DNA from: Ostreococcus mediterraneus
Taxonomy: Eukaryota > Chlorophyta > Mamiellophyceae > Mamiellales > Bathycoccaceae
DNA length: 64,000 bases
Direction of reading: 5' to 3'
Assembly (NCBI GenBank): GCA_012295225.1
Contig: WMKK01000018.1
Coordinates: 94,549 to 158,548, forward strand
Shown here piece by piece: positions 1-10,391 of the stretch (positions are counted from its first letter, which is position 1; each line of letters opens with the position of its first letter). The notes beneath the pieces were generated by a model. The model was not told the origin of the DNA. It saw only the letters and a program-made list of their open reading frames with translations, and searched no databases. Made by a program: the position numbers and the translations under genes.

Positions 1-549
1 CGTCGATGCCCGTCGCGGAACGATCCATACGTCGACGATTCCATCGCCTCGGCTCGCCGCGAGCGCGCCGACATCCTCCTCCCCGACCCGCTCCATGCCT
101 GCAATCTCACGACACGGCGACCACCTCACGTCGCTCACGCACCCACCATCATGTACAATAACACCCTCGAGTTCTAATCCGTCATCACTCGAGCGCCAAA
201 TCTGTACGACGCCATCGCCGCGACACCGTCCTAGCGCCTCGGTGGCGTGCGCGCGGTGCGGCTCCGCGCGCGCATCCACCGCAAGAAACCCCGCGTCGTC
301 GCCCGTCGCCACCGAGGCGCACCAATCGAGCGCCCACACCGCACCTCCGACGTACGCCACGCGGTCGACGTCGACGTCGAACGTCGATGTCGACGGCGTT
401 TCAGCGCCATGTGTGTCGCGCGCATCGATTCGCACATCCACGCGCTCAAAGAGTTCGAGCGCGACCGTCGTAGCGTGCGCGTCTCGCGCGCGCGCGGCGA
501 CGACGGAGGACGCGCGAATGAGCGGTGACGTGCGACGGAGCGCGTCCAT
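1..549 (-). CDS. WD40-repeat protein, C-terminus cut by window edge
   Basis: A stop-free minus-strand frame runs from an ATG at 549 to the left edge (183 codons). It shows WD40-type strand ends such as VVQIWRS and DGIVDVWIV, each after a short hydrophilic stretch, and a GAVWALDWC segment typical of the start of a blade. The protein continues beyond the window. An in-frame ATG at 630 would add 27 residues, but 549 lies closer to the conserved part. The start is only about 40-105 bp from the divergent ATG5 gene. Which WD40 family it belongs to cannot be told. A TFIIIC-like or other scaffold propeller is possible, but this is a guess. Confidence 0.6.
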   Translation of the reverse strand, partial: MDALRRTSPLIRASSVVAARARDAHATTVALELFERVDVRIDARDTHGAETPSTSTFDVDVDRVAYVGGAVWALDWCASVATGDDAGFLAVDARAEPHRAHATEALGRCRGDGVVQIWRSSDDGLELEGVIVHDGGCVSDVRWSPCREIAGMERVGEEDVGALAASRGDGIVDVWIVPRRAST

Positions 550-590
550 GTGGCGCCTGCACGCCCCGGCGCGCGCGGCGGCGAGTGAGG

Positions 591-1589
591 ATGATGAAAA
601 CAGTGGTAACGGTTGTAGTCGTATCCGCATTCATTTGCGCGCGCGGACGCGCCATGGATGCGCGCGTGGACGTGCTCGCGCACGCGGTGCGTAAAACACA
701 TAGCGATGCACATCGTCGACGTCGATGCGCGTCGATGCGCGTCGGCTCGTCGCCGCGGGAGACTCACGAATGTTTGTGTTTCGAATTCACACAGGTGCTT
801 TTAAAAGTACGTCGTGGCGCTGCGACGACGGTGATCGCCGCGCCGCGCTCGGCGCCGCTCGGTGCGGTACTGTACGCAAATCGCACGCGTCTCCGTCGCG
901 TGCTGGACGTGGATGACGACTGGGACGTCGTGGAGGCGTTCGTGAGGGATGGAGCCGCGGATGTTCGCGCGCCCGTCGGCGTCGCGGATGATTTTAATCG
1001 AACGTCGTCGGTCGCCATGGAAGCGCTCGAGGTGACGCTGGCGTGTAGAAAATCATCATCGTCGTCGTCGTCGTCAGTGGTGGCGAGAGATGGCGATGCG
1101 TGGGCATGGATGTGGCGAGAATGTCGAGACTATTATTTCAACGCGCTGAAAGAGTCGACGTACGGGACGTTTGCGAGCGCGTCAAAAGTCATGTCCATGT
1201 CGACGGATGCGATGGATTCGTTGTACGAAGCCGTGGTGAAAGGCGATTCAAGCGCGATGACGCGAGCGGAGACGATTACGGGGGAGTTGAGATTGGGGAA
1301 GAAGCGCGGCGTGGCGCCGACGCGAGCGTATGCGACGACGGTTGGCGAGGATGATTTCGGTAGCGCCACGTACGTGAGCGCGCCAGTGCGCGCGCGATGG
1401 GAGGATGGGCGCGCAATGACGGTTGGTGATGCGTTGGCGACGTTCGGGTTTGATGTCGCGCGCGTGGATAGGGTGGTATCGCAAGGTATTGACGTAGATT
1501 TGACGTTTGATTTGATGAAGACGTACGACGCATTGCGGCACGTGGATTTATTTCTCCACCTCGTCGTGCGACTAAAGAAGGAGCGGTAG
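591..1589 (+). CDS. ATG5: Autophagy protein ATG5
   Basis: ATG5 is conjugated to ATG12 and forms the E3-like complex that lipidates ATG8. The C-terminal two thirds fit the family: a helical segment with FNALKES followed by SKVMSMSTD, then the second ubiquitin-like fold (VRARWEDG, MTVGDALATFGF, VVSQGIDVDLTF, and a final DLFLHLVVRL). The lysine in FNALKES (codon at 1149) aligns with the known ATG12 acceptor lysine. The N-terminal ubiquitin-like fold is not recognisable. The frame opens at a GTG at 525, so ATG 591 or ATG 654 is the likely start. A possible in-phase intron at 687-794 (GTGCGT donor, CACACAG acceptor) would shorten the poor N-terminal part. Confidence 0.75.
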   Translation: MMKTVVTVVVVSAFICARGRAMDARVDVLAHAVRKTHSDAHRRRRCASMRVGSSPRETHECLCFEFTQVLLKVRRGAATTVIAAPRSAPLGAVLYANRTRLRRVLDVDDDWDVVEAFVRDGAADVRAPVGVADDFNRTSSVAMEALEVTLACRKSSSSSSSSVVARDGDAWAWMWRECRDYYFNALKESTYGTFASASKVMSMSTDAMDSLYEAVVKGDSSAMTRAETITGELRLGKKRGVAPTRAYATTVGEDDFGSATYVSAPVRARWEDGRAMTVGDALATFGFDVARVDRVVSQGIDVDLTFDLMKTYDALRHVDLFLHLVVRLKKER

Positions 1590-1661
1590 GCGCCCGTAGG
1601 AATAGCAGTGCTAGAATAGTTTTTCGTGTTTTTACATGTGTGTAGTGTACAGTCAATTCTG

Positions 1662-3638
1662 TCATCTAAATAGAGTACTAGTACTTTTTTGGTTGTCCGT
1701 GGCGGCGTTTGGTTTCTTGTCAAATCCTATCAGACTCTTCGTCATTGACGACGTCGTCGTCGTCGCCGTCGCGGACGCTTTATTGGCGCCCTCAAACACA
1801 AGTAACGACCTCTTCACTTTACTCTGTGACGGTTTGTTCTGCGCCGTGGTTATCGATTTTTCACGCCCCGCCGTCTTCGTCGTCTTCGTCTCTGGCGGCG
1901 GCACTGCGCCGTGTCTCGTTCCTAGACTAAAGTCTTTCATGAGTTCCATGACGTCTTTTTGCTCAATCGGTACGTGTTGTTTTTGCACGCGCATCATGTC
2001 ATACTTTTTCGCCGCTTCAGTCGTCTTCTTCGGTCGCGGTCGACGTTGGAACGCGTCGTAGCGCTCGTGCTCTTCGTGCGTCGCCGAGCGCATGACGACG
2101 GGCTCCAATACCACACGCTGCGCGCCGGCGTAGACCTGTTTTGCCCGGCGTTCTCTGTGCGCTCGAAACGCGCGCTGTAGCAACACGACGGCCCAAATTA
2201 TAATTTTAAGCTTGCGAATTTGGATTCGCGCGCTATCGATGCACGCTTCGTATTCTCGCAACGCGTGCGAGGGGCGTCCAAGTTCTTGGAACGCATCGCC
2301 GCTGAACATGCGGGCGTCATTTTCTAAACTTACTAATTCGGCGTCGGTGTGTTTAGTCAAGCCTTCGACGTCCGTGCTGTACCCGTGGCCGATTGAGCAG
2401 CCGCCTTCTTTTAATTTCAACGCCGTCGCGAGCTCTCTTGCGCGCCCAAACGCCTTGACGGCGATATCGGGGAGTTTAAACCCCTTGAGATATAATGTGC
2501 CAATCTCGAGCCAAATCTTCGGCGACGTCGGGTCGAGCTCGCACGCTTCCATGAAGCACGCGTCGGCGGCGTCGAATTGGCTCAAATTTGCGTACACGCG
2601 TCCGAGCGTGTACAACCCCTCTGGCGTGCGCTTGATTTCATTCACTTCCTTTAGAATTTTCAACGCCTTTGTGGTGTTTTGCTCCTTTTCAAACTCATTC
2701 CATGCAACCCAAATCATGTTCGTCAAGCGCACAGGCGCGCTCTTTGGGTCGTCGCGCACACGAGCCATGCAGCGCTCGGCGTCGACGGGTTGGTTCATGG
2801 CGTCGTAACATTTTGCAATTTCACACAACACATCTCCAGAACTTAGCGCCGCATCTTGCGCACACTTGAGCACCTTGGTAAAGTACGTTATGGCGGCTTC
2901 GGGATTGTGCAACGCAAAGTGCATCTCGCCGCATTCCAACCACACCATCGCCGTGGATTTTGCCAACGGTCCATCCGGCTGCAACGTCAACGCCGTTTCG
3001 TACATCAATATCGCGCGCCCGTACCGCCCAGCGCGATGACACCCTTCGCCAATCCTAAACAAGGCATCTGGAGTAAATATCCCCTTGATCGACGCTTTGC
3101 TTTCGCGCGCGTTGCACTGCTCTAAATACAAAGACATCGTCTTCGCGCCTTCGCGAACGACGCTTTTCGACTCGTCGCCTCCGTCCTCGTACGTCTCCAC
3201 CGTCTCCAGCCCATCGTTCCAATCGCGCGTGCTCAAATCATCGACGTCGCCGGGATTAATGTACACACGTTTTTTCGCAATCAACCCAGCGTCGCGCAAG
3301 GCGGCGGCGTACGAGCCCGCGCTCGCGCGCCACGATTTCGCGCCCGCGAATGCGTCACCCAATTTCATGCGCAATTCAATCCGCCGTACCCGTCGTTCGC
3401 CCTTGGCCACTTTGAAAGGCGCAAACTGTAACGCGCGTAACGCCACGGTGTACATGATGGCGGCGTGCGCGCATTCACCGCGCGCGTATGCGCCATCTGC
3501 GGCGAATTTGGCCGCGGACCATGACAATGCGCGAAGTTTTTTCTCATCCAACGCGTCGAGCGCGCCGGGCGTGTTCGTCAGCGCGTCGTACAAGTCGTAG
3601 TCAAAATATTCCACGCGCGTTCCCGCGAAGCATCCCAT
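1662..3638 (-). CDS. TPR-repeat protein with an IQ-like motif
   Basis: A protein of about 658 residues with several tetratricopeptide repeats between roughly residues 190 and 400, for example GRYGRAILMYETALTLQPDG, PEGLYTLGRVYANLSQFDAA and CELDPTSPKIWLEIGTLYLK. A basic IQ-like helix follows near residue 480 (VVLLQRAFRAHRERR), which could bind calmodulin. The tail is rich in Lys, Thr and Ser and looks disordered. The ATG at 3638 opens MGCFAGTRVEYF; an earlier in-frame ATG at 3692 sits inside a hairpin (see that entry). It is convergent with ATG5, with only about 70 bp between the stops. TPR proteins are scaffolds, and no specific complex can be named. Confidence 0.8.
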   Translation of the reverse strand: MGCFAGTRVEYFDYDLYDALTNTPGALDALDEKKLRALSWSAAKFAADGAYARGECAHAAIMYTVALRALQFAPFKVAKGERRVRRIELRMKLGDAFAGAKSWRASAGSYAAALRDAGLIAKKRVYINPGDVDDLSTRDWNDGLETVETYEDGGDESKSVVREGAKTMSLYLEQCNARESKASIKGIFTPDALFRIGEGCHRAGRYGRAILMYETALTLQPDGPLAKSTAMVWLECGEMHFALHNPEAAITYFTKVLKCAQDAALSSGDVLCEIAKCYDAMNQPVDAERCMARVRDDPKSAPVRLTNMIWVAWNEFEKEQNTTKALKILKEVNEIKRTPEGLYTLGRVYANLSQFDAADACFMEACELDPTSPKIWLEIGTLYLKGFKLPDIAVKAFGRARELATALKLKEGGCSIGHGYSTDVEGLTKHTDAELVSLENDARMFSGDAFQELGRPSHALREYEACIDSARIQIRKLKIIIWAVVLLQRAFRAHRERRAKQVYAGAQRVVLEPVVMRSATHEEHERYDAFQRRPRPKKTTEAAKKYDMMRVQKQHVPIEQKDVMELMKDFSLGTRHGAVPPPETKTTKTAGREKSITTAQNKPSQSKVKRSLLVFEGANKASATATTTTSSMTKSLIGFDKKPNAATDNQKSTSTLFR

Positions 3639-3667
3639 CGTGCGTGCGCGCGCCGCCGACGCGGCAA

Positions 3668-3695
3668 GGAATGAGGACTCAGGCGTCCTCATTCC
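3668..3695. repeat. Perfect 11-bp inverted repeat at the TPR gene start
   Basis: GGAATGAGGAC (3668-3678) is followed by a 6-nt loop and its exact complement GTCCTCATTCC (3685-3695). The hairpin covers the upstream ATG (3692) of the TPR gene, so in the mRNA it would fold over that start codon. Confidence 0.85.
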
Positions 3696-3804
3696 CCCGG
3701 GACAATGCGAATCAATCAGTTTGCTACGTTCTGCTACACATTATCTACTACACAAATCTCTGTCGTTTGGAAGCTATATACGAGGGCGTTTCTCTCGTCT
3801 TCGC

Positions 3805-4188
3805 TCACGCGCCATCGCTCGACGGTGTGCTGTCGCTTTCATCGCCCGAGCCGCCCTGAGGCTTGAGCGCAAACGCGCTCGGCGGGAACCACCGCTCGCG
3901 CAGCGTCACGTACACCTTCTTCGTATCCGCCCGGCGGTGAAACCCACCGCGATCGCGCTTCTTCTTGCCCTCGTAATTCGCCGTGCGCACGTCGACGACG
4001 CGAATGTCGTGGACGGTTTCTAAAAAGTTGCGCACTTCGAGCTTGGTGACGTCTGGGGTGGTGACGAAGACGACTTCGTCGACGCCGAGCGAAGCGTCGG
4101 CGGGCGATGCGTACCGCGGTGGGTTCAGGCGGAGTTTTATGTTTGGCAGCGGGATGACGCGCCCGAGACGGCGGGCGACGGTGGACAT
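3805..4188 (-). CDS. Mitochondrial large ribosomal subunit protein uL23m
   Basis: A 127-residue basic protein that fits the uL23 family. It opens LGRVIPLPNIKLRL and has VVFVTTPDVTKLEVRNFLE, the conserved anchoring and protein-exit segment, then VVDVRTANYEGKKKRDRGG and KKVYVTLRERW. These match MRPL23 rather than cytosolic uL23, which carries a longer basic N-terminus, or plastid uL23. The protein would sit at the mitoribosome exit tunnel. The tail is acidic and Ser-rich. No clear long presequence is seen; the N-terminal basic residues may serve as one. Confidence 0.85.
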   Translation of the reverse strand: MSTVARRLGRVIPLPNIKLRLNPPRYASPADASLGVDEVVFVTTPDVTKLEVRNFLETVHDIRVVDVRTANYEGKKKRDRGGFHRRADTKKVYVTLRERWFPPSAFALKPQGGSGDESDSTPSSDGA

Positions 4189-4324
4189 GGCGGCGGCGGT
4201 GAGAGGCGACTCGCTGTGAGGTTTTGAGCGCGCCGCCGTCGCGGTTTCGTTGAAATCGCAATCGCTGACGCGTCGTGTGTACGTATGAATACCGTGAGCT
4301 ATGCGCTATTAAAAGAGGCTAATT

Positions 4325-5532
<1,208 letters not shown>

Positions 5533-5578
5533 ACCGCATCGCTCGCGCGCGACGTCGTCACTCTCCACGCGCGCGACG

Positions 5579-7743
5579 ATGTCCGTGACGCCCGGCGCGG
5601 TGGCGCACATTCGCGCAGAAAAAATCGCCCGAGATGTCTGCGTGCAGGTACGTCGCGCAATACGCTCGCCCGCGCGGTGCGAGGCGGTTGATGGCGATGG
5701 TGATTTCAAAAGCGCGTGGTTTGAATGGCGCGGACTGTCGCGCGCGGTTTGACGGCGTTCGGCGCGATGCGACGCGCGGGCGATGCGCGATGGGTGCGGA
5801 GGCTGACACGCGTAATGTTTTGCGTCGTAGGTGATTGATTTCAAGTCGGCGGATGAAAAGTATAGGTGCGTGCGCGGGCGATGTGTTGGTGCGCGGTGGT
5901 TTGAAAGTTTAAACCGCGGAGCGCGCGCGCGGCGCGCGCGCGGGGCGTCGTGACGTCGAATGTGCGATGGGTTGGCGGGTAAAGCGTTGCGTGATGGTTT
6001 GGGTGGTGTTTTCATGTGTCTCGCGCGATCGAGGCGCGAGCAGGGGATGCTGGTGACGCGTAGAATGTAGAGTTTGAGTAGAGCGAGAGACTGACGGAGG
6101 ACGTTGATGTGCGCGCGCGTTTTTGTAGCGCGACTTTAAACGACGGTGAAAACACTTTACATGCCGAGTTTTCCCTTGGTTTGAAGGATAAGCTTTCGTC
6201 TGGTTCGGTAAAGGATAACTCGGTGTTGAAGTTGACGGATGTCAAGTATGACACGAGCGCCCAAGACGCCGACCGTAAGCCGTTTGCGGTGATTAACGGA
6301 TTTGAAGTCGTCAACGCTGACGTCGCGGAAGTCTACGCCACGCCCGGGAAGACCGCGGCCAAGGTTGAACCTAACACTCCAGCGTCGGGTGAGCGTAAAG
6401 CCGTGCCGCTTAACGCGTTGAACCCGTACCGTCAACCGTGGTGCGTCAAGGTGAAGTTGACGTCCAAGGGACAGGTGCGCGAGTACCGCAGCGCCAAGGG
6501 CCCGGGTAAGGTGAGCTCGGTGGAATTCGTCGACGAAGAAGGCACAGCCATGGGTGCGACGCTTTGGAAGGAAGCGATTGACAAGTACGACGCCATGCTC
6601 GAGCCGGGTAAGGTGTATTACGTCTCCAAGGGCTCGTTGAAGCCGGCGAATAAGCAATATTCATCGACCAACAACGACTACGAAATGTACCTCGACGGCA
6701 AGTGCGAAATCGAACTCTGCTCTGACGTTGATCAATCGAGCGCTCAAAAGATGCAGCGCGCGTACGAGTTCTGCACCATTGATCGATTGCCGAGTAAGAT
6801 TGGCGTGCGTGGGAACGTGGATGTCGTGGCCATTGTCAAGGAGGTGGGCGAGGTGTCTACGATTCGCCGCAAGAGCGACAATTCTGAATTGACCAAGCGC
6901 GAAATCACCATCGTGGATGAAAGCGCGAAGACGGTTGTGTTGACGCTCTGGAACACGCTCGCCACCGAACAAGGCGAGAAGTTGGCTGCGATGACCAACC
7001 CAGTCATCGCCGTGCGCTCCGTGCGCGTCGGCGATTATGCTGGTGTTTCTTTGTCTACGGTGACGCGCTCTGAGCTTTTAATCGAACCCGAAAACGTCGA
7101 ACGCGTCGCGGAGCTCAAGAAGTGGTACGCTGAAGGTGGCGCGACCATGGCCACCGAGTCCGCTGGTGCGGGTCTCGCGTCTGCCGCCTTGGTGGGTAAG
7201 AAGAACGAGACCAACGCAAGTAATCTCGCTGAGTTGCAGCCGGAGGAAATCGCGCCGGCGACGGACAAGCCAACGTTTGCGTGGGTGTGCGCGCACACGA
7301 TGTTGTGCAAGCCGGATCAAGCCATGTACTATTGCTCCAGCCCCGAGGAAGGTAACAACAAGAAGGTGATCGAGGATAACGCCGGTAAGTGGTACTGCGA
7401 GGCGAACGGTCAAACGTACGACTCGTGCCAACGCCGTTACATTATGCGCTTCAAGATAATGGACGCCTCTGGTTCGGCGTGGGTGAACTGCTTCAACGAC
7501 GAAGCTGAGACTATGTTTGGTGTCACTGCCAATGAAATGCACGAAATGAAGGAGCACGATTTCAAAAAGTACGAAGACACTGTGAAGCGCATGGAATCCA
7601 AGCACTGGTCTTTCCTCGTCAAGTGCCAGACTGAAGAGTACCAAGGCGAAACGAAGCGTCGCATGACGGCGGTCAAGTGCAACAAGATTGATTACGTTGC
7701 CGAGTCCAAGAAGCTTCTTGCACGCATGGGTATCACGGCATAA
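5579..7743 (+). CDS. RPA1: Replication protein A large subunit, RPA1 (3 exons)
   Basis: RPA1 binds single-stranded DNA in replication and repair. The model joins 5579-5647, 5831-5865 and 6129-7743, giving 572 residues. Donors are GTACGT and GTGCGT, acceptors CGTAG and TTGTAG, and a CTGAC box lies at 6091. The first two exons supply the N-terminal OB fold (SVTPGAVAHI, then VIDFKSADEKY) leading into ATLNDGENTLHAEF. DBD-A starts near PYRQPWCVKVKL, DBD-B near CTIDRLPSKIGVRG, and DBD-C at WVCAHTMLC. The zinc ribbon is irregular: the YYC half has Asn where the second Cys is usual, while WYCEANGQTYDSC keeps Cys. The apparent GTG start at 6109 is intron read-through. Confidence 0.88.
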
Positions 7744-7936
7744 TCGCCCTCTCTTTCTATTTTGCTCAACGTCTCGCATTTCATGCACATCTTGCATGGA
7801 TTGAACGCGCGCGCGGCACTTATCTTAAAAATTGGACGAACGGCGCGCTCTCCTCTATATCTTAGCCTTGTGAACAATACGCTCAACTTGTTTTGAAACC
7901 GCTACGACTATCGCTACTGCTACAAATGTACATTTT

Positions 7937-8707
7937 CTATTCGCACTGCTTTACTTTCAACGCCGCTAAGCGTTCGGCGATTGACATTGATTTGCTCTTT
8001 GTCAACGGCTCGTTTTTCGTCATCGAAGGCGCTCTCCGCTCGCGCAACAGCGTCTTCACGCGATGCAGCGCCGCGCTCGCAACCTGTGACTCATGACCAC
8101 CGCGTGCAGAATTTCCGTCATCATCACCATCGTCGTCACCCGCCGTCGTTTGACTCGCCGTCGCGCTCGGCTCCGTCTCGTTGTTGCCCGAGCGCCAGCG
8201 TCTCTCGGCGAGGAGCTCGCGGATGCGACGTAGTCTTGCCGCCTTCCGCCTCGATGCCTCGCGTTCGGCGCGTTCCGCCGCTTGAGCGACCACATCAATT
8301 GGTGGTTCTTCAAAAAAATCGTGCGGTGGCGGATCGTCCACGCGTTCGCTTTCGTCGTCCTCGATTTTCGCGTCCTCGACGACGTCGCTCGACTCCGCGG
8401 GCTCCACGTCCGCATCGTCAAAATCATCCGTCTCCACCACCACCACGCGCGCATCGACGACGTTCTCGTCGCGCTCTAGCGGTTCGACGATCGCAACGTC
8501 GTCGTCTCGCGCGCGAGACGCGACTTCAGGCGGGTCTCTTTGCGCGCGCGCCTGACGCAGCAGCGCCTCCGCGGCGTCAACTCCAGTGGAACTTCTCGAC
8601 GCCGCGACGTCGGATTCGAGCTCAGGGGCGAGGTAGGTGGAAAAGTCCATGTGGCCCTTCGACCACGCGTCGAGCGCGCGCGCTATGGCTCGACGGGACT
8701 TTGGCAT
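7937..8707 (-). CDS. Acidic hypothetical protein
   Basis: 256 residues, no family recognised. The start MPKSRRAIARALDAWSKGHMDFSTYL looks like a short helical domain. The middle is strongly acidic (Asp/Glu-rich, residues about 65-130). A charged helix of Arg/Glu follows (AERAEREASRRKAARLRRIRELLAERRW), and a second short LLRERR helix comes near the end. It is likely largely disordered with two helical segments. The frame is opened by an ATG and fits cleanly between its neighbours, so it is probably real, but nothing indicates its role. Confidence 0.6.
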   Translation of the reverse strand: MPKSRRAIARALDAWSKGHMDFSTYLAPELESDVAASRSSTGVDAAEALLRQARAQRDPPEVASRARDDDVAIVEPLERDENVVDARVVVVETDDFDDADVEPAESSDVVEDAKIEDDESERVDDPPPHDFFEEPPIDVVAQAAERAEREASRRKAARLRRIRELLAERRWRSGNNETEPSATASQTTAGDDDGDDDGNSARGGHESQVASAALHRVKTLLRERRAPSMTKNEPLTKSKSMSIAERLAALKVKQCE

Positions 8708-8862
8708 GGCGACGTGTGAGGCGCAGGACGGAGGACGTCGGTTACAACTTTTCTACATAGTGCCGCACATTACTTTGTGTGCGCTATAATTCTATACACG
8801 CCGAGGCGTGATTGATACATACATGCGGGCGATGCCTTTGGTTGGTATATAGGGTGCTCTTC

Positions 8863-10125
8863 TCATGCGGCGTGCGGTTTGGCATCGAACGCCAGTACGC
8901 GCCACGTCGCACGGTTGAGCGACGCCGGCTCAAACGCGTGCGTGTTCGCCACCGCGTCGCGCTGATGAATGCGATCGGCTAAGAACTTTTGCACCACATC
9001 ATGCATCGCGTCGGTCACCTCATGTCCGACGTTTCGCTGCGATGCGATGGTGATAGTGTTCGAATTGGAGCCGCGCGCCCGCGAAAGTCGAGCGCACCGC
9101 GCCAACGCGGCTTCGACGCCGCGCATTGGATTTCGCGCGTCTTCATCGCCTTGCACCGCGAGAAAATCTATACCGTTTTGAAGAATTCTTAATAAATTAT
9201 CTGCGCCGTCGCGGGCGCCCTCGTCGTCGTCGTCGTCGTCGACGACGTCGCGTGCGACGACGCCGGAAAGCGCTCTGGTCCAAAATTCAAACGTTTCAGA
9301 GCGCGTCGGACGCTCGCCGTTTTCAAACACGACGTCACGCATCTCGCTCGGAAGCGACATAATACGCGCTCGCCAGCTCTCCTCGCGCATCAATGCCCAG
9401 CGAAAGTCGCTAAAGCCAATTATCGGCGCGCACGCGACGACTGTCCAATCCATCCGGACGTCGACATCCGCCGAAGACGTCCATGCATTAGACCATCGAG
9501 CCGCCGCCATGGTCGCCATCATCCCACCCAAACTCACGCCCGTGAGCCCAACGCGACGCACGCCAAACTTCTGCCGCATCGCTCTGCACACGCGTAAGCA
9601 ATCCACCGCGCCGTCGACGATGTACGGCCGACCGCCGTACCGCGTAGCGTCGTCCCGCGCGTAGCAATCCACCAAAGCCTTGGCATACGCCGTCGTCGCG
9701 CGTCGCTTGACGTCGCGCACGTCTTCACCACCGCCCCGCGCGCCGTGATGCGGCGCATCGAAGCTCGCGACGAAACATTGCAAGCGAGCCGCGTAAAGCT
9801 CGAGCGTTGGCTCCATCGCCGCCGCGCTCGAGTACGACGGGTGCATGACCATCACGAGCGGCGCATCGCGCGCATCGCTCGACGATGGATCAACGAACGG
9901 CGACGCCATGGAAAATGGCACGCATTCGAGCCGCGTCTCATCGTCGTCGCGCGCAATGGCTGGCCCGACCACGCCGCGAAACGTATACGTATACGTCCTC
10001 GCGCCCGAGCCGACGTCGCAATCGCGCGCGCAGACGCCGCGCAATGGCATCATCGCGTCGAACGCACGCACGCCATCATCGCACGCGCTCGCTCGCGCCG
10101 CATCGTCGTCGAACGTCGTCGCCAT
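8863..10125 (-). CDS. Alpha/beta hydrolase
   Basis: 420 residues. The nucleophile elbow GVSLGGMM follows a VRRVGLTG strand, as in serine hydrolases, and an oxyanion-type strand (LVMVMHPSYSS) and a SFDAPHHGARGGG loop precede it. A late acidic stretch leads to IDFLAVQGDEDARNP (candidate Asp) and NVGHEVTDAMH (candidate catalytic His). The order Ser-Asp-His is right for the fold. The layout recalls the ABHD18-like/DUF2048 type of plant hydrolase, but that is inference. No signal peptide or membrane segment is seen. Substrate unknown. Confidence 0.75.
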   Translation of the reverse strand: MATTFDDDAARASACDDGVRAFDAMMPLRGVCARDCDVGSGARTYTYTFRGVVGPAIARDDDETRLECVPFSMASPFVDPSSSDARDAPLVMVMHPSYSSAAAMEPTLELYAARLQCFVASFDAPHHGARGGGEDVRDVKRRATTAYAKALVDCYARDDATRYGGRPYIVDGAVDCLRVCRAMRQKFGVRRVGLTGVSLGGMMATMAAARWSNAWTSSADVDVRMDWTVVACAPIIGFSDFRWALMREESWRARIMSLPSEMRDVVFENGERPTRSETFEFWTRALSGVVARDVVDDDDDDEGARDGADNLLRILQNGIDFLAVQGDEDARNPMRGVEAALARCARLSRARGSNSNTITIASQRNVGHEVTDAMHDVVQKFLADRIHQRDAVANTHAFEPASLNRATWRVLAFDAKPHAA

Positions 10126-10391
10126 GCGGTGCTTTTATGATTCAATCAACGAAAAAGTTGGGACACGTGGATGATGAATTCGTGATTGAAACCTTGCGTC
10201 GCGACGCACATCGCCGTGCTCGCGGACACGGAGCACCGTAAAACGACACCGCTCACTCGCGTCGTCGCGTCGTCGCGCGCGGCGCGAACGATGTGAACTC
10301 TCGCGCGCGCGCCGCGCAATAAAGGTTGCGAAAAAGCGCAGCTTCAACCAAAACCACTGCGTCACACGCCGTCGCCGCCGTCGCCGCCGCC

